A stretch of DNA of 64,000 bases from DALYJJ01 sp033763935 (GCA_033763935.1 JANRJO010000101.1:98932-162931); one strand, 5' to 3'; positions 48,193 to 59,508 are shown, counted from the stretch's first letter. The notes: generated by a model from the letters alone, not told the origin. Translations and numbers: made by a program.

Positions 48193-49080
48193 ATGACTGG
48201 GAGTCCTCGCGTGCGCGTTCGGTTGTGGCAGCGAGACCTTGCGGTGCTTGAGGAACTGGCGAGCTCCCCGTTGCTCACCAGCCAAGTTGCTCGATTGCTG
48301 GGGTTTCCCTCGGTGAAGAAAGCCTCGCAGCGGCTCGTCAAGCTCTATCGCGCAGGACACGCACGCCGCCTGGCGTTCTTTCAAGCGTCGATGCATGGCA
48401 CGGCGGAGTTCGTGTATTTCATCGGCGCCGCCCCGCATGCGCGCACGCTTGGGCACACGCTGGCCGTGGCTGAGGTTCACGTGCTGTTCGCAGAGTGGCT
48501 GCGGCGTGCGGACGTCGCTGGTGAGTTCTGGTACGGCTCGCAGTTGCAGCTCGGTTTTGGTGTCATGCCGGATGGCGTCATCGTCTTAGAGCGCGGCGAG
48601 AAGCGCGCGCTGCTCTTCCTTGAGGTCGATCGTGGGACTGAGCCGCTCGCGCGGCAGCGCCCCGGGTATTCGTTGCGCACCAAGCTGACCGCTTATGCCG
48701 GTGCCTTTGATAGCGGGGCCTATGCGCAGGATTTTGCTTGGCGTGGCGAGTTCCGGGGCTTTCGAGTGCTGCTGATCGTCCCAAGGGGTCGTGTGCGGCA
48801 CCTGCAGCGCCTCTTGCGGGCTGAGCAGTTCGACTTCGTCCTGCTCTCGACCCTGGAGGACTTGCAGGACGGTATTGACCGGCCTGTCTGGGTAACGGGG
48901 CAGGATGACCGGGTCAATTGGCTCGGCCATCCTGGGGATGCGCCTGGGGAGCAGCGTGGGGAGCAGAGTGGGCCCCCACTCCCCACGCAAACGCCACCCA
49001 ACCTGCTCAAAACCAGGGACGTAGCACCACAGGTCCTGCCCCGAAAAACCCCCCTTGTCCGGCACGGAGACGGCAGATGA
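48193..49080 (+). CDS. Replication-relaxation family protein
   Basis: About 295 residues from ATG 48193. A winged-helix start (LLTSQVARLLGFPSVKKASQ, RLVKLYRAGHARR) leads to an alpha/beta part with PDGVIVLERGEKRALLFLEVD and RTKLTAYAGAF, the pattern of the Replic_Relax family found beside plasmid transfer ATPases. These proteins are thought to act in plasmid replication or mobilisation. It overlaps the ATPase gene by 4 bp (ATGA). Confidence 0.75.
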   Translation: MTGSPRVRVRLWQRDLAVLEELASSPLLTSQVARLLGFPSVKKASQRLVKLYRAGHARRLAFFQASMHGTAEFVYFIGAAPHARTLGHTLAVAEVHVLFAEWLRRADVAGEFWYGSQLQLGFGVMPDGVIVLERGEKRALLFLEVDRGTEPLARQRPGYSLRTKLTAYAGAFDSGAYAQDFAWRGEFRGFRVLLIVPRGRVRHLQRLLRAEQFDFVLLSTLEDLQDGIDRPVWVTGQDDRVNWLGHPGDAPGEQRGEQSGPPLPTQTPPNLLKTRDVAPQVLPRKTPLVRHGDGR

Positions 49081-51329
49081 CTGACAAGACCTTGGCGCAT
49101 CAGGCGGGACGATTTGCTGCCTTGGGAGTGGCGGGATTGACGTTGACGGAGGAGCACCGGGTTACGGCAAGTCCGGTGTACCGCGAGCGCGTTGGCCTGG
49201 AACCTGTGTTCCAGCCTGTCGATCCCGCCCAGACGGCGGCCGGTTCCCGCCGATCACTTGCTGCGCCTGCACGCGTGTATGACTGGACGCTTGGCCGGCT
49301 CTTGCTTTCGGAGCGGACGATGGTGGAGTGGCCGCGGGCCACGGATGTGCTGCGACGGTTCTTGGGGATTGGTGGGCCGGTGAGTTTGGAATGCGCGCTT
49401 ACTCGCGGCGCGGCACGGTTTTATCTTGGTGCGCCCAGCGCGTGTGCCAGAGTCGCTCGTGCTGCATGGCTTGCCGGGTATCCGGAGACGGCCGTTGAGG
49501 AGGTTGCTGATCATTGGCGGGAGCGGGTGCCGGTGATTCGCTTTTTAGCGGATTTGTATTCGCCGCGCCCGTACCATGCAGGTGTTGCCGCTACCATCTC
49601 CTCGCCGTGGGCATCGTTGCTGCGCCTGGCCGAGGAGATGGAGGAATCGCAGCGGATTGACTGGCAGTGCGTGATGACGCCGGTCCAGTATGATTGGCCC
49701 GCGAATATTGCGGCGTTGCTGGCGCTGGAGCGTGGGATGGGTGTTCGCGCGCCGTATCAGACGCGCAATACCAAGAACACGGGTGAGCCGCTCTTTGCGT
49801 GCGCGGTTCGAATTGCGGCAAGCGATGCCGGGCTTGCCCGTGGCATTGCCGCGTACGTTGGGACGTTTACTGCTGATGGGATTCCGTGGCGGTGGCGCAG
49901 TTTGGAGGAGTATGAGCAGGTCCTTTCGGCTGATGCGGTGGTGGGAATGTTGGCGGATCGGGCCGCGCATACGACGGGGCAGCTTTTGACGCTTTCGGAG
50001 CTTGCCTTATTTGTGCACCTTCCTGATCGGCCTGCTGCAGGCGGGGTGGCGCTGGAGTATCGGCGGGGACTTCCCGTGCCGTTGCGGCTGCAGCAGGACG
50101 GCGTGCCATTGGGCGTCAATGAACGGACGGGTCGGGGGATCGCCGTGTATCAGCCATTGATTCAGCAGAATCGTTCGGCGTGGTATTTGGGCCGTTCGCG
50201 TATGGGTAAAAGCAGCGCGATCGTGCATCGGTGCCGGTATTTGGCAACCCGGGGGGGGGGGGTGGGGCTTATTGACCCGCATCGGGTGACGGCGTTTGCG
50301 CTGCTTGGCAGCCTTGGTGGTATTCCCCTTGAGCGGGCGGTGTTTTTGGATTTTGATGCGGCCTTGCCGGTGGCGTATAACGCGTTTGCCGGGGTTGCGC
50401 CGCAGGATTATGGTCGGCTGACGACGGAGTACGTGCATAGCCTCAAGCACCTCTTTGAGGCATCAAGCTATCACCGCATGACGCATATTTTGGGGAACTG
50501 CGTGTATGCCTTGTTTGTGCTTGGGGAGAATCTCGCCAGTCTTCCTATGCTCTTGTCGCGCACGCCGGCTGGGGAATCCTTTCGGCGGCTGGTCATTGCG
50601 CGTGCGCCGAATCTGATGGTGCAGCGTTTTTGGAGCGAGGAGTTCCCCAGCTTCCGCAGTGAGGCGTTTGCGCCGATTATCAATCGGCTCTCCGCGCTCC
50701 TGTTGGATGACCGTACGCTGCGCACGTTTGTCCAGCCGGAGAATCGTGTTTGTATTCCGCAGATTCTCGCTGATGGTCGCGTCTTAATCGTTGCCCCGCC
50801 GGCAAGTGTGGATGCGGCAAGTATTGTGGGGGGTTTTTTGATCGCGCAGCTGAAGCAGGCAGCGTTTGCGCGCGTCGAGCATGCCGGCACGCATTTTCAG
50901 CTGGTGGTTGATGAGTGGCACCGGTTTATTACGAGTACGAAGAGTATTGAGCAGATCATCAACGAGACGGCCAAGGCGCAGCTGAGTATTGTGCTTGCCA
51001 ACCAGGAGACGGGGCAATTGCCTTCGGAGTTGCTCCAGGCGGTGAGCACGATTCCGAACGTGTTTGTCTTCGGCGTGAACCTCCATGATGCCAAGCTGGT
51101 GGCCCCCTTTTTTGGGTCGCAGGTGTCAAGTGAGACGCTTGCTGGGCAGCGGACGGGCGAGGTGCATGCGCGCATCGAGGATGAGATTACCAGTTTTGTC
51201 TCGTATCCGCCGCTGGTGCCGGATCAGCGTGTTGCTGGCGCGATCATTGCGGCGAGCTTGGCCGCGTATCACGTGCGTCCCTCGCCGCGCATGCATCAGC
51301 GCGTGGCGCGCGTTATCGACACGTTCTAA
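49077..51329 (+). CDS. VirB4/TraC/HerA-type ATPase
   Basis: 750 residues from ATG 49077. An N-terminal domain of about 350 residues precedes the motor. Walker A is GRSRMGKSS (372-380) and Walker B is LVVDEWH (D612, E613). The class is that of conjugation and DNA-translocation ATPases. No other mating-pair genes are nearby. A run of 12 G bases encodes residues 392-396 just after Walker A; a one-base change there would truncate the protein. It is coupled to the replication-relaxation protein and followed by two small genes and the integrase. Confidence 0.8.
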   Translation: MTDKTLAHQAGRFAALGVAGLTLTEEHRVTASPVYRERVGLEPVFQPVDPAQTAAGSRRSLAAPARVYDWTLGRLLLSERTMVEWPRATDVLRRFLGIGGPVSLECALTRGAARFYLGAPSACARVARAAWLAGYPETAVEEVADHWRERVPVIRFLADLYSPRPYHAGVAATISSPWASLLRLAEEMEESQRIDWQCVMTPVQYDWPANIAALLALERGMGVRAPYQTRNTKNTGEPLFACAVRIAASDAGLARGIAAYVGTFTADGIPWRWRSLEEYEQVLSADAVVGMLADRAAHTTGQLLTLSELALFVHLPDRPAAGGVALEYRRGLPVPLRLQQDGVPLGVNERTGRGIAVYQPLIQQNRSAWYLGRSRMGKSSAIVHRCRYLATRGGGVGLIDPHRVTAFALLGSLGGIPLERAVFLDFDAALPVAYNAFAGVAPQDYGRLTTEYVHSLKHLFEASSYHRMTHILGNCVYALFVLGENLASLPMLLSRTPAGESFRRLVIARAPNLMVQRFWSEEFPSFRSEAFAPIINRLSALLLDDRTLRTFVQPENRVCIPQILADGRVLIVAPPASVDAASIVGGFLIAQLKQAAFARVEHAGTHFQLVVDEWHRFITSTKSIEQIINETAKAQLSIVLANQETGQLPSELLQAVSTIPNVFVFGVNLHDAKLVAPFFGSQVSSETLAGQRTGEVHARIEDEITSFVSYPPLVPDQRVAGAIIAASLAAYHVRPSPRMHQRVARVIDTF
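50251..50262 (+). repeat. 12-G homopolymer inside the ATPase gene
   Basis: Twelve consecutive G bases at the GGG codons 393-395 and their neighbours. Runs this long mutate easily by slippage. The frame is open as given. Confidence 0.9.
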
Positions 51330-51347
51330 CGAGGGGAGGTTTGGGTT

Positions 51348-51983
51348 ATGGCATGGCCGTATGCGACAGAACTCGGATTGGTGCGCCAGCGACACCAGCA
51401 GGGAGAGCTTATCTCGCATCGAGAAATTATCGGGTTGCTTGGTCCGCGGCATCTGGATGCGATTGATTTGTTTTTTCGGCAGCTGCGCGAATCGTTCGCC
51501 TGCCCCGTGCAGGTCCGTGATCATGATGGCTTTCGCACGGTCATCTTTGGGTATTGGATGCACTATCTTTCGGCGGTGTTTGGGATTCGTGAGCATGGCG
51601 GTATGGCGTCAAGCCCGTATTACAACCAAGCGTTTGCGTTTGTCGAAAAATACCTTGGCGGGTACCATGCCGCGCTTGCTGCCGAGCGCAATGCTATTGC
51701 CGGCAGAGAGGGCGGCATGATCGGTGTGCTTGATGCGGTGACGGAGGCGTTGATTAAGGATCATACGCAGCTGTACATGCGCTCGGTCTTGTTTGATCTG
51801 ATCAACCCTTCCGACTATGATCGCCGCTTGCGCTTGGCCGAGGAGCTGTTGGCGCAGTATGGCCCGGCCCTGTTTGCCGGCGAAGCGTTGCTGCCTGCCT
51901 GGGCGATCGCGGCGAATCTGGAAGAGTTCATCACGGCGTTTGTGCAGCAGTTGCACGCGATCCGCCGCCACTGGCGGCAGTAA
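51348..51983 (+). CDS. Hypothetical protein downstream of the ATPase
   Basis: 211 residues, largely helical, no known domain. GGGGAGG lies before ATG 51348. A His- and Arg-containing N-terminal half (RDHDGFRTVIFGYWMHYLS) and a Leu-rich C-terminus are visible. Position in the ATPase operon suggests a role with it. Confidence 0.7.
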   Translation: MAWPYATELGLVRQRHQQGELISHREIIGLLGPRHLDAIDLFFRQLRESFACPVQVRDHDGFRTVIFGYWMHYLSAVFGIREHGGMASSPYYNQAFAFVEKYLGGYHAALAAERNAIAGREGGMIGVLDAVTEALIKDHTQLYMRSVLFDLINPSDYDRRLRLAEELLAQYGPALFAGEALLPAWAIAANLEEFITAFVQQLHAIRRHWRQ

Positions 51984-51993
51984 GAAGACCACG

Positions 51994-52158
51994 ATGTCCC
52001 TTGCGGATAAGGAGGCTTTGGCGCGCGCGGCAATAGAAGCGCGCGTGGGTCGCGCCTTGTCCGGGGAGGAATGGGTGGTGTATCGGGAGCGGTTGCTGTC
52101 GTTCGTGCTGCTCTTGGCACGGTGGCAGGAGTCGCGTTTGCCAAAAGATCTGCGGTAG
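51994..52158 (+). CDS. Small 54-residue protein
   Basis: Starts MSLADKEALARAAIEARVGR and ends LPKDLR. It lies between the 211-residue gene and the integrase, 10 bp after the former's stop. Amphipathic helices, function unknown. Such a small gene before a serine integrase could be a directionality factor; this is a guess. Confidence 0.5.
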   Translation: MSLADKEALARAAIEARVGRALSGEEWVVYRERLLSFVLLLARWQESRLPKDLR

Positions 52159-52185
52159 GCTTTGACGGGGGTGCATTAGGGCGCA

Positions 52186-53772
<1,587 letters not shown>

Positions 53773-53788
53773 GCAAGGACTTCCCTCA

Positions 53789-55399
53789 TTACACCACCCC
53801 CCTCTCCGCAGTGTCAACCGTTCGCGGCGCCGGCGACACCGGCAGCCTCACCACATACGTCGTCCCTCGCCCCTCCACGCTCCACACCCGTATATCCCCG
53901 CCCTGCTCGCTCATCATCCTCCGCGCGCTGAACAGGCTCCAACTCCCCTTCACCCGCCCTTTGCTCACCCGGAACGACGGCTCGAACAGCCGCTGCGCCT
54001 CCTCCTCCTTCATCCCCTCCCCGCTGTCCGCAATCTCCACCTCCAGCACGCTCCCCTCCATCCCCGCCCGCACTCGCACCGGCCCTCGTCCGGCCGACTC
54101 CTCCGCCGCCACCTGCAGCAGCTTCGCCAGCACCGCGCTCAGCGTCTGCGGCCGGCACAGAAACGGGCACACGCCCGCCGCCTGCACTTCCACCTCGCAT
54201 CGCCCCGAACCCATCGTCGCCTGCACAATCGCCACCACGTCCCCCAGCAGCAGCGGCAAGTCCACCACTTGAATCTCCGCCCGGTCCAGGTGCGTGAACC
54301 GCTGCATCCGCCCGATGATCTTCTCCAGACGCGCCGCCGATTCCCGCACCGTCCCCGCCAGGCTCCGCATCATCTCCACGCGCTCCGGATCCCCGCCCCC
54401 CATCCGCCCCGCCAGCGTCACCAGCGTCTCCACCGAACTCTTCAGCGCCCCCAACGGCGAATTCATCTCGTGGCTGATCGCCGCCGCCAGCCGCCCCGCC
54501 GCACCCGCCGCCTCCGCCCTCTCCGCCTGCTCGCGCTCCGCCAGCCGCGCATTCTCCAGCCGCACCGCCGCAATGTTCGCCAGCACCGTCAGCAAATTCA
54601 AATCGGCCGGCGTGAATTCCGCCATCACGTGCGACGTGTCGACGTAAATCAGCCCCAGCACCTCGTCTTTGGTCTGCAGCGGCACCGCCAGGATGCTGCG
54701 CACGCTCTGCTCCACGATCGTCCGCTGGTGCCGCAGATCGTCGTCGGCCTGCACATCCACCACCAGCAGCGACGTCCGCCCCTCGATCACCCGATCCCGC
54801 ACCGCGCTCGATATACGAAACCCGTCGCCCCTCGCCGCCTGCGTCAGCAACTTCCCGCCTTCCAGCGTCATCAGCACGCCCCGCGTCGCGTGCACCGTCT
54901 CCAGCGCCAGCTCCAGAATCGCCCGAAACAGATCCTCCACGCTCCGGTGCACCGATAATTCACGGCTCGCCCGCGCCATCGCCGCCACCTGCCGCTCCAT
55001 TGGCGCCGGAGTCACCGGAATCGCGTGGTCCAGCGTCGTCGTTATCGTCCGCCGCAGCGCATCTTCCTGCGCCACGAACACCACCGTCTGCTCCACCGCT
55101 TCGTGCGCCTCGGCGAACGTCAGCGTCAGGTAGCCCGCGTGAATCACGTCCCCAGACGCCAGCACGTGCCCTCCGCTCAGCCGCTGCCCGTTCACCTGCG
55201 TCCCATTCTTGGTGTCCAGGTCCCGCACCACCCACCCATCCGCCCGGTGCTCGAACAGCAGGTGATTGCGCGAGAGCTTCGCGTCTCCCGGGTAGCTCAA
55301 ATCGTTGCCCGCAGCGCGGCCCACCGTCAACCGCTCACCGGTCAGCGGCCGTCGCTGCACTGCGCCCTCGCGGGTCCGAACAATCAGGTCGAATTCCAT
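53789..55399 (-). CDS. FHA-GAF histidine-kinase-like protein
   Basis: 536 residues. An FHA domain (about 1-95, with GRAAGND and SRNHLLFEH) binds phosphothreonine. A GAF domain (about 150-290) follows. The kinase part has AAISHEMNSPLG with the phospho-acceptor His, and a HATPase G1-type DSGEGM. The N-box is degenerate: KLLQVAAEES has no clear Asn, so ATP binding may be weak. Probably cytoplasmic, with no membrane segment. It is the first host gene right of the island. Confidence 0.85.
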   Translation of the reverse strand: MEFDLIVRTREGAVQRRPLTGERLTVGRAAGNDLSYPGDAKLSRNHLLFEHRADGWVVRDLDTKNGTQVNGQRLSGGHVLASGDVIHAGYLTLTFAEAHEAVEQTVVFVAQEDALRRTITTTLDHAIPVTPAPMERQVAAMARASRELSVHRSVEDLFRAILELALETVHATRGVLMTLEGGKLLTQAARGDGFRISSAVRDRVIEGRTSLLVVDVQADDDLRHQRTIVEQSVRSILAVPLQTKDEVLGLIYVDTSHVMAEFTPADLNLLTVLANIAAVRLENARLAEREQAERAEAAGAAGRLAAAISHEMNSPLGALKSSVETLVTLAGRMGGGDPERVEMMRSLAGTVRESAARLEKIIGRMQRFTHLDRAEIQVVDLPLLLGDVVAIVQATMGSGRCEVEVQAAGVCPFLCRPQTLSAVLAKLLQVAAEESAGRGPVRVRAGMEGSVLEVEIADSGEGMKEEEAQRLFEPSFRVSKGRVKGSWSLFSARRMMSEQGGDIRVWSVEGRGTTYVVRLPVSPAPRTVDTAERGVV

Positions 55400-55530
55400 C
55401 TGCTGAACAACTTCCTACGATTCGCGCTAGTATACCCCCTCCACTCACCACGCGAAAAACACCCTCCCCTCTCGCTTCTGAGATAGGCAGACTCTCTGCC
55501 CCCATAACCAGCCGGAGGAGACAACAAAAA

Positions 55531-56304
55531 ATGAAAAGAACGCTGATCTTCGTTTACGGTGTCGCCAGTTACCTCGTGTTTCTCGCCACCTTTCTCTACG
55601 CCGTAGCCTTCATCGGCAATTTCGGCGTCCCCAAAACGCTCGATTCCCCCTCCCAGGGCCCCTGGCTCGACGCCCTCGCCATCGACCTTGCGCTCCTGTC
55701 CCTGTTCGCCCTGCAGCACAGCGTCATGGCTCGCCCCGCCTTCAAGCGTGTTCTCACTCGCTTCATCCCGCAGGCCGCCGAACGCAGCACCTACGTGCTC
55801 GCCAGCAGCCTCGCCCTGCTGCTCCTCTTCTGGCAATGGCGGCCGCTCGGCGGCGTCGTCTGGACCCTCGACGGCTTCGGCCGCATCCTGATGCACGCCG
55901 GCTACGCCTTCGGTTGGCTGCTCGTGCTGGCCACCACCTTCGCCATCAACCACTTCGACCTCTTCGGCCTTCGCCAGGTGTGGCGCGAATGGTCCCGTAA
56001 GCCCCAGGCGAAGGTCCGCTTCGCCCTTCCCTTCCTCTATCGCATGGTCCGCCACCCGCTCTACGTCGGCTGGCTCTTCGCCTTCTGGTGCACCCCCCTC
56101 ATGACCGCCACGCATCTCCTGTTCGCCGCTGTCTGCACCTCCTACATCCTCGTCGCCATCCAGCTCGAAGAGGCCGACCTCATGAAGGAGCATCCCGAAT
56201 ACCGCTCCTACCGCCGGCAGGTCCCCATGCTCATTCCCGGCTCACCGCGTGAGGTAACCCTCGGCCGCATGGTTATGAAAGTAACTCTGACCAATACAAA
56301 CTAA
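55531..56304 (+). CDS. mddA: Methanethiol S-methyltransferase
   Basis: 257 residues from ATG 55531 after GGAGGAG. Five or more membrane helices and the NnrU/ICMT-like C-terminal end (RHPLYVGWLFAFW, then an EEADLMKEHPEYRSYRRQVPML). MddA methylates methanethiol with S-adenosylmethionine to dimethyl sulfide. The whole protein, including WQWRPLGGVVW, looks like this family. It is transcribed alone. Confidence 0.85.
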   Translation: MKRTLIFVYGVASYLVFLATFLYAVAFIGNFGVPKTLDSPSQGPWLDALAIDLALLSLFALQHSVMARPAFKRVLTRFIPQAAERSTYVLASSLALLLLFWQWRPLGGVVWTLDGFGRILMHAGYAFGWLLVLATTFAINHFDLFGLRQVWREWSRKPQAKVRFALPFLYRMVRHPLYVGWLFAFWCTPLMTATHLLFAAVCTSYILVAIQLEEADLMKEHPEYRSYRRQVPMLIPGSPREVTLGRMVMKVTLTNTN

Positions 56305-56313
56305 CTGCCCGGC

Positions 56314-56352
56314 ATAAAAAAGGCCCCGCTCTCCGTCAGGAAAGCGGGGCCT
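56314..56352 (-). terminator. Hairpin terminator for the DUF3455 gene
   Basis: AGGCCCCGCT at 56321 pairs with AGCGGGGCCT ending 56352. On the minus strand it is followed by TTTTTT, so it ends the leftward DUF3455 transcript; it may also stop mddA readthrough. Confidence 0.8.
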
Positions 56353-56371
56353 GCCACTTACTCGGACTAAC

Positions 56372-56965
56372 TTAATTCCCGGAAGCCCGGAAGAACACGT
56401 AGTCGGCAACGTACGGTACGAACTGAATCGCTCCAGCCTCCGTACATACCCCTTCCGGCGCAACGCCGCCCCCGGTGTTGATCCGCTGCAGGTAAGTCGT
56501 CTGCGTCAGGAAGGCTCCCCCCGCCGGCCCTGACTGCGCCCCCGTCTTCTGCAGCAGAAGCCACGGAATCGCCCCCGCCGCAACGTACGCCGCGTCGCTT
56601 GACTCCGCGATCTTCTTCGCCCACACCGCGCTCGTGTCCAGCGAACTCTGCCACGTCGCCCGCGCCGGCATCCCCTCTTCCCCGGGATTCGGACTCAGAT
56701 AGTGCGTCATCACCTGTTGCCGGATCTCCCGCCCCAGCCATTGATAGCTCAGAAACACCGTCGCCTGCGGTCCCTGGAACCGCCACGCCAGGCCCCCCAT
56801 CGCCGTCGGCAGGCACACGTAATTCTGCGTGCCCGTTGCCCGCGCCTTCAGGTACATCGTGTGTCCCGCCGGCGGTTGCAGGTTCGCTGGGACGTTTACC
56901 GTCTGCGCGCTCGCGGGCAGTGCCGCGGCCGCCAGGGCAAGTTGCATCATCTTTGTTTGGAACAT
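56372..56965 (-). CDS. Secreted DUF3455 protein
   Basis: 197 residues from ATG 56965, with AGGAGGAAG upstream. A signal peptide ends ALPASAQ. The mature part (PAGHTMYLKARATGTQNYVC, ending near VPYVADYVFFR) fits DUF3455, a common exported family in soil bacteria of unknown function. Two Cys residues could form a disulfide. Confidence 0.8.
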   Translation of the reverse strand: MFQTKMMQLALAAAALPASAQTVNVPANLQPPAGHTMYLKARATGTQNYVCLPTAMGGLAWRFQGPQATVFLSYQWLGREIRQQVMTHYLSPNPGEEGMPARATWQSSLDTSAVWAKKIAESSDAAYVAAGAIPWLLLQKTGAQSGPAGGAFLTQTTYLQRINTGGGVAPEGVCTEAGAIQFVPYVADYVFFRASGN

Positions 56966-57031
56966 GGGAACTTCCTCCTGCAGGGGAAGCGGCTTTCCCC
57001 CCGGCATTTGGCAAAAGTACAATGACTTTCG

Positions 57032-57598
57032 GTGACCACCCGTCCCGAACAGCTCCTCAGCCGTCTCCGCACCGGCGACGCCGCCGCCGCCCTCGAACTC
57101 ACCCCCCTGCTCTACCACGAACTCCATCGCATCGCCTCACGCCACCTCCGCGCGGAACGCTCCAACCATACCCTCCAGGCCACCGCCCTCGTCCACGAGG
57201 CCTATCTCAAGCTCTTCGAAGGCTCCGCCCGCGAGTACGCCGACGAGGTCCACTTCGTCGCCGTCGCCTCCCGCGTCATGCGCCAGGTCCTCATCGACTA
57301 CGCTCGCTCCCGCGCCACCCTCAAACGCTCCGGCGTCGCCGATAATCGCTCCTCCTCCGCCGCTAGCCTCGAAGTCGCCGGCGACAAAGGCCCTGAACTC
57401 GTCGAACTCATCGCCCTCGACGACGCCCTCCAGGCCCTCGCCGCCGAAAACGAAACCCTCGCCCGCCTCATCGAAATGCGCTATTTCGGCGGCATGACCG
57501 CCGAAGAGTCCGCCGCCGCCCTCGGCATCTCCGTCCACGTCGTCCGCCACGACCTCCGCTATGCCCAGGCCTGGCTCCGTCAGAAACTCGCCCGCTAA
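57032..57598 (+). CDS. ECF sigma factor, acidobacterial/planctomycete type
   Basis: 188 residues from GTG 57032. Region 2 (LYHELHRIASRHLRAE, QATALVHEAYLKLF) and region 4 (RLIEMRYFGGMTAEESAAAL, then VVRHDLRYAQAWL) fit the Sig-70_X6 type, abundant in Acidobacteriota and Planctomycetes. It stands 3 bp before the TPR gene, its usual partner. There is no separate anti-sigma gene. Confidence 0.85.
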   Translation: MTTRPEQLLSRLRTGDAAAALELTPLLYHELHRIASRHLRAERSNHTLQATALVHEAYLKLFEGSAREYADEVHFVAVASRVMRQVLIDYARSRATLKRSGVADNRSSSAASLEVAGDKGPELVELIALDDALQALAAENETLARLIEMRYFGGMTAEESAAALGISVHVVRHDLRYAQAWLRQKLAR

Positions 57599-57601
57599 GC
57601 C

Positions 57602-59431
57602 ATGCCTCCCCCCGAAGAAGTCCGCGACGCCCTCCGCCGCATCCTCGCCGGCCCCCACTTCGCCGGCGCTCGCCGCCTCTCCGCCTTCCTGTCTCTCATC
57701 GTCGAAACCACCCTCGACGGACGGTCCGGCGCCATCAAGGAACAACTCATCGCCACCGAGGTCTACGAGCGCGACGCCTCCTATGACCCGCGCATCGATT
57801 CCATCGTCCGCGTCGAAGCCACTCGCCTCCGCGCCCGCCTCCGCGCCTACTATGAAGGCGAAGGCAAAGACGATACCCTGCGCATCGAACTCCCGAAAGG
57901 GCGCTACGTTCCCGTCTTCGTTTCCGCCGCGTCCCCGCCCGCTCCCCCGCCGCCCGCCCAACCCGCTCCGAAACCAGCTCCCTCCCGCCGCCGCTGGCTC
58001 ACCGCCGCCGTTCCCACTCTCGCCGCCGGCGCCGCCGTCTGGCTAGCCACCAGCCTGCGTTCCCCTTCCAAGGCCCCGCTCGCCCTCCTCATGACCGCCG
58101 AAAAATCGCCGCGCGGCGGCTGGTCTCCGGAGGCCGATAACGTCGCCCTCGCCGCTGCCAATGTTCTCGGCCGCCGCCACGGCCTCCACGCCGAACGCTG
58201 CGCCACCATCGAAGAAGTGCGCGAACGTGCCCGTGCCCGCGGCGCTTCCCACTACTTGCTCTTCCTCGCCGGCCAGGCCTGGGACGATCCCCAACGCACC
58301 CGCGTCCTCGCCGAACTCCGTAGCGCTCCCGCGAACGAGCCCCTCTGGTCACAGGCCTTCGACCATCCCCACGCCCACACCTCCGCCCTCGTCGACGCCG
58401 CCACCTCCGCCGCCGCTTCCGCCGTCGCCCGCTTCACCGCCCGGCCCCCCTCCCAGAGCGCCCGTGCCCTCCAACTGCACCGCGAGGCCCAGCAGATCCT
58501 CAGCCGCGGCAAAGACTTCCTCGTCCAGACGAACGAGGATATCGATGCCCCCTTCCCCCTCGCCGAGATCATGGAAGCCGCCCGCCTCCTCGAACGCGCC
58601 TGCGCCGAAGATCAGAGCTTCTCCTCCGCCCATGCCGCTCTCGCCGAGGTCTACCGCCTCGCCGCCGAGTACGATCCACGCCTCGCCCCCAAGTCCCTCG
58701 ACGCCATCCAGCGCGCCCTTCGCATCAATCCCCTCTCCGCCGAAGCCAACTTCGCCCGCGGCTACTCCGCCTTCTTCGCCAACTGGCGCTTCGACGTCGC
58801 CGAGGAGGCGATTCGCGCCGCCATCGATCAGTCCCGCCTCTTCGTCAAAGCCTACCGCTACTACGTCGACGCTGCCTTCCTCGCGCGCCGTACCCAGGGC
58901 GTCGAACACCGCCTGTACACCATCCTCAGCGTGCTCCCAAACGTTACTTCCCTCCGCTTTACGGCCGCGTCACTCCAGACCTATACCGGTAACTACGCCG
59001 CCGCCGAAGCCATTCTCCGGGATACCCTCGCCCGCTCCCCCGCCTCCGCCCCCGTTGTCTGTCAACTCGCCCTCGCCCTCGCTCGCCAGAACAAGTGGGA
59101 CGAAGCCGCCGCACTCGCCGGAAAAGCCTTCGCCCTGGCCCCCAAACTCCTTCGCACCGCCGCTACCCGCGCCCGGCTCTTCGCCCTCCAGGGCCGCCGC
59201 CGCGAAGCCCTCGAACTCTCTCGCCAGTTCGACTTCGAAAAACGCGCCCCCGCCATCGCCGGAATGCTGCACTCCTACCTCGGCGACCTCACCGGCGCCA
59301 TCCGCTGCTACCGCCTCGCCCTCGAGCAGCACAACCACGACCTCCTCTACGCCACCCTCGAGCCCGAGTTCGACGCCGTCAGGCGTCACCCCGCGGCCGC
59401 CCCCATCCTCTCCGCACTCCGCCTCGCGTAA
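57602..59431 (+). CDS. Winged-helix/TPR protein coupled to the sigma gene
   Basis: 609 residues. An N-terminal OmpR-like or related domain (VRDALRRILAGPHFAGARRL and VRVEATRLRARLRAYYEGEG) precedes a transmembrane helix near residue 140 and about seven tetratricopeptide-like repeats. This family accompanies acidobacterial ECF factors and may sense or scaffold a signal. No cyclase residues are seen. Confidence 0.75.
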   Translation: MPPPEEVRDALRRILAGPHFAGARRLSAFLSLIVETTLDGRSGAIKEQLIATEVYERDASYDPRIDSIVRVEATRLRARLRAYYEGEGKDDTLRIELPKGRYVPVFVSAASPPAPPPPAQPAPKPAPSRRRWLTAAVPTLAAGAAVWLATSLRSPSKAPLALLMTAEKSPRGGWSPEADNVALAAANVLGRRHGLHAERCATIEEVRERARARGASHYLLFLAGQAWDDPQRTRVLAELRSAPANEPLWSQAFDHPHAHTSALVDAATSAAASAVARFTARPPSQSARALQLHREAQQILSRGKDFLVQTNEDIDAPFPLAEIMEAARLLERACAEDQSFSSAHAALAEVYRLAAEYDPRLAPKSLDAIQRALRINPLSAEANFARGYSAFFANWRFDVAEEAIRAAIDQSRLFVKAYRYYVDAAFLARRTQGVEHRLYTILSVLPNVTSLRFTAASLQTYTGNYAAAEAILRDTLARSPASAPVVCQLALALARQNKWDEAAALAGKAFALAPKLLRTAATRARLFALQGRRREALELSRQFDFEKRAPAIAGMLHSYLGDLTGAIRCYRLALEQHNHDLLYATLEPEFDAVRRHPAAAPILSALRLA

Positions 59432-59508
59432 CGTCCGTTACGTAGCTCCTCCTAACTTCCCCCGTCCTTCGCGCCCCCTCGATAATCGCACCCATCGGAG
59501 GGCATTCA

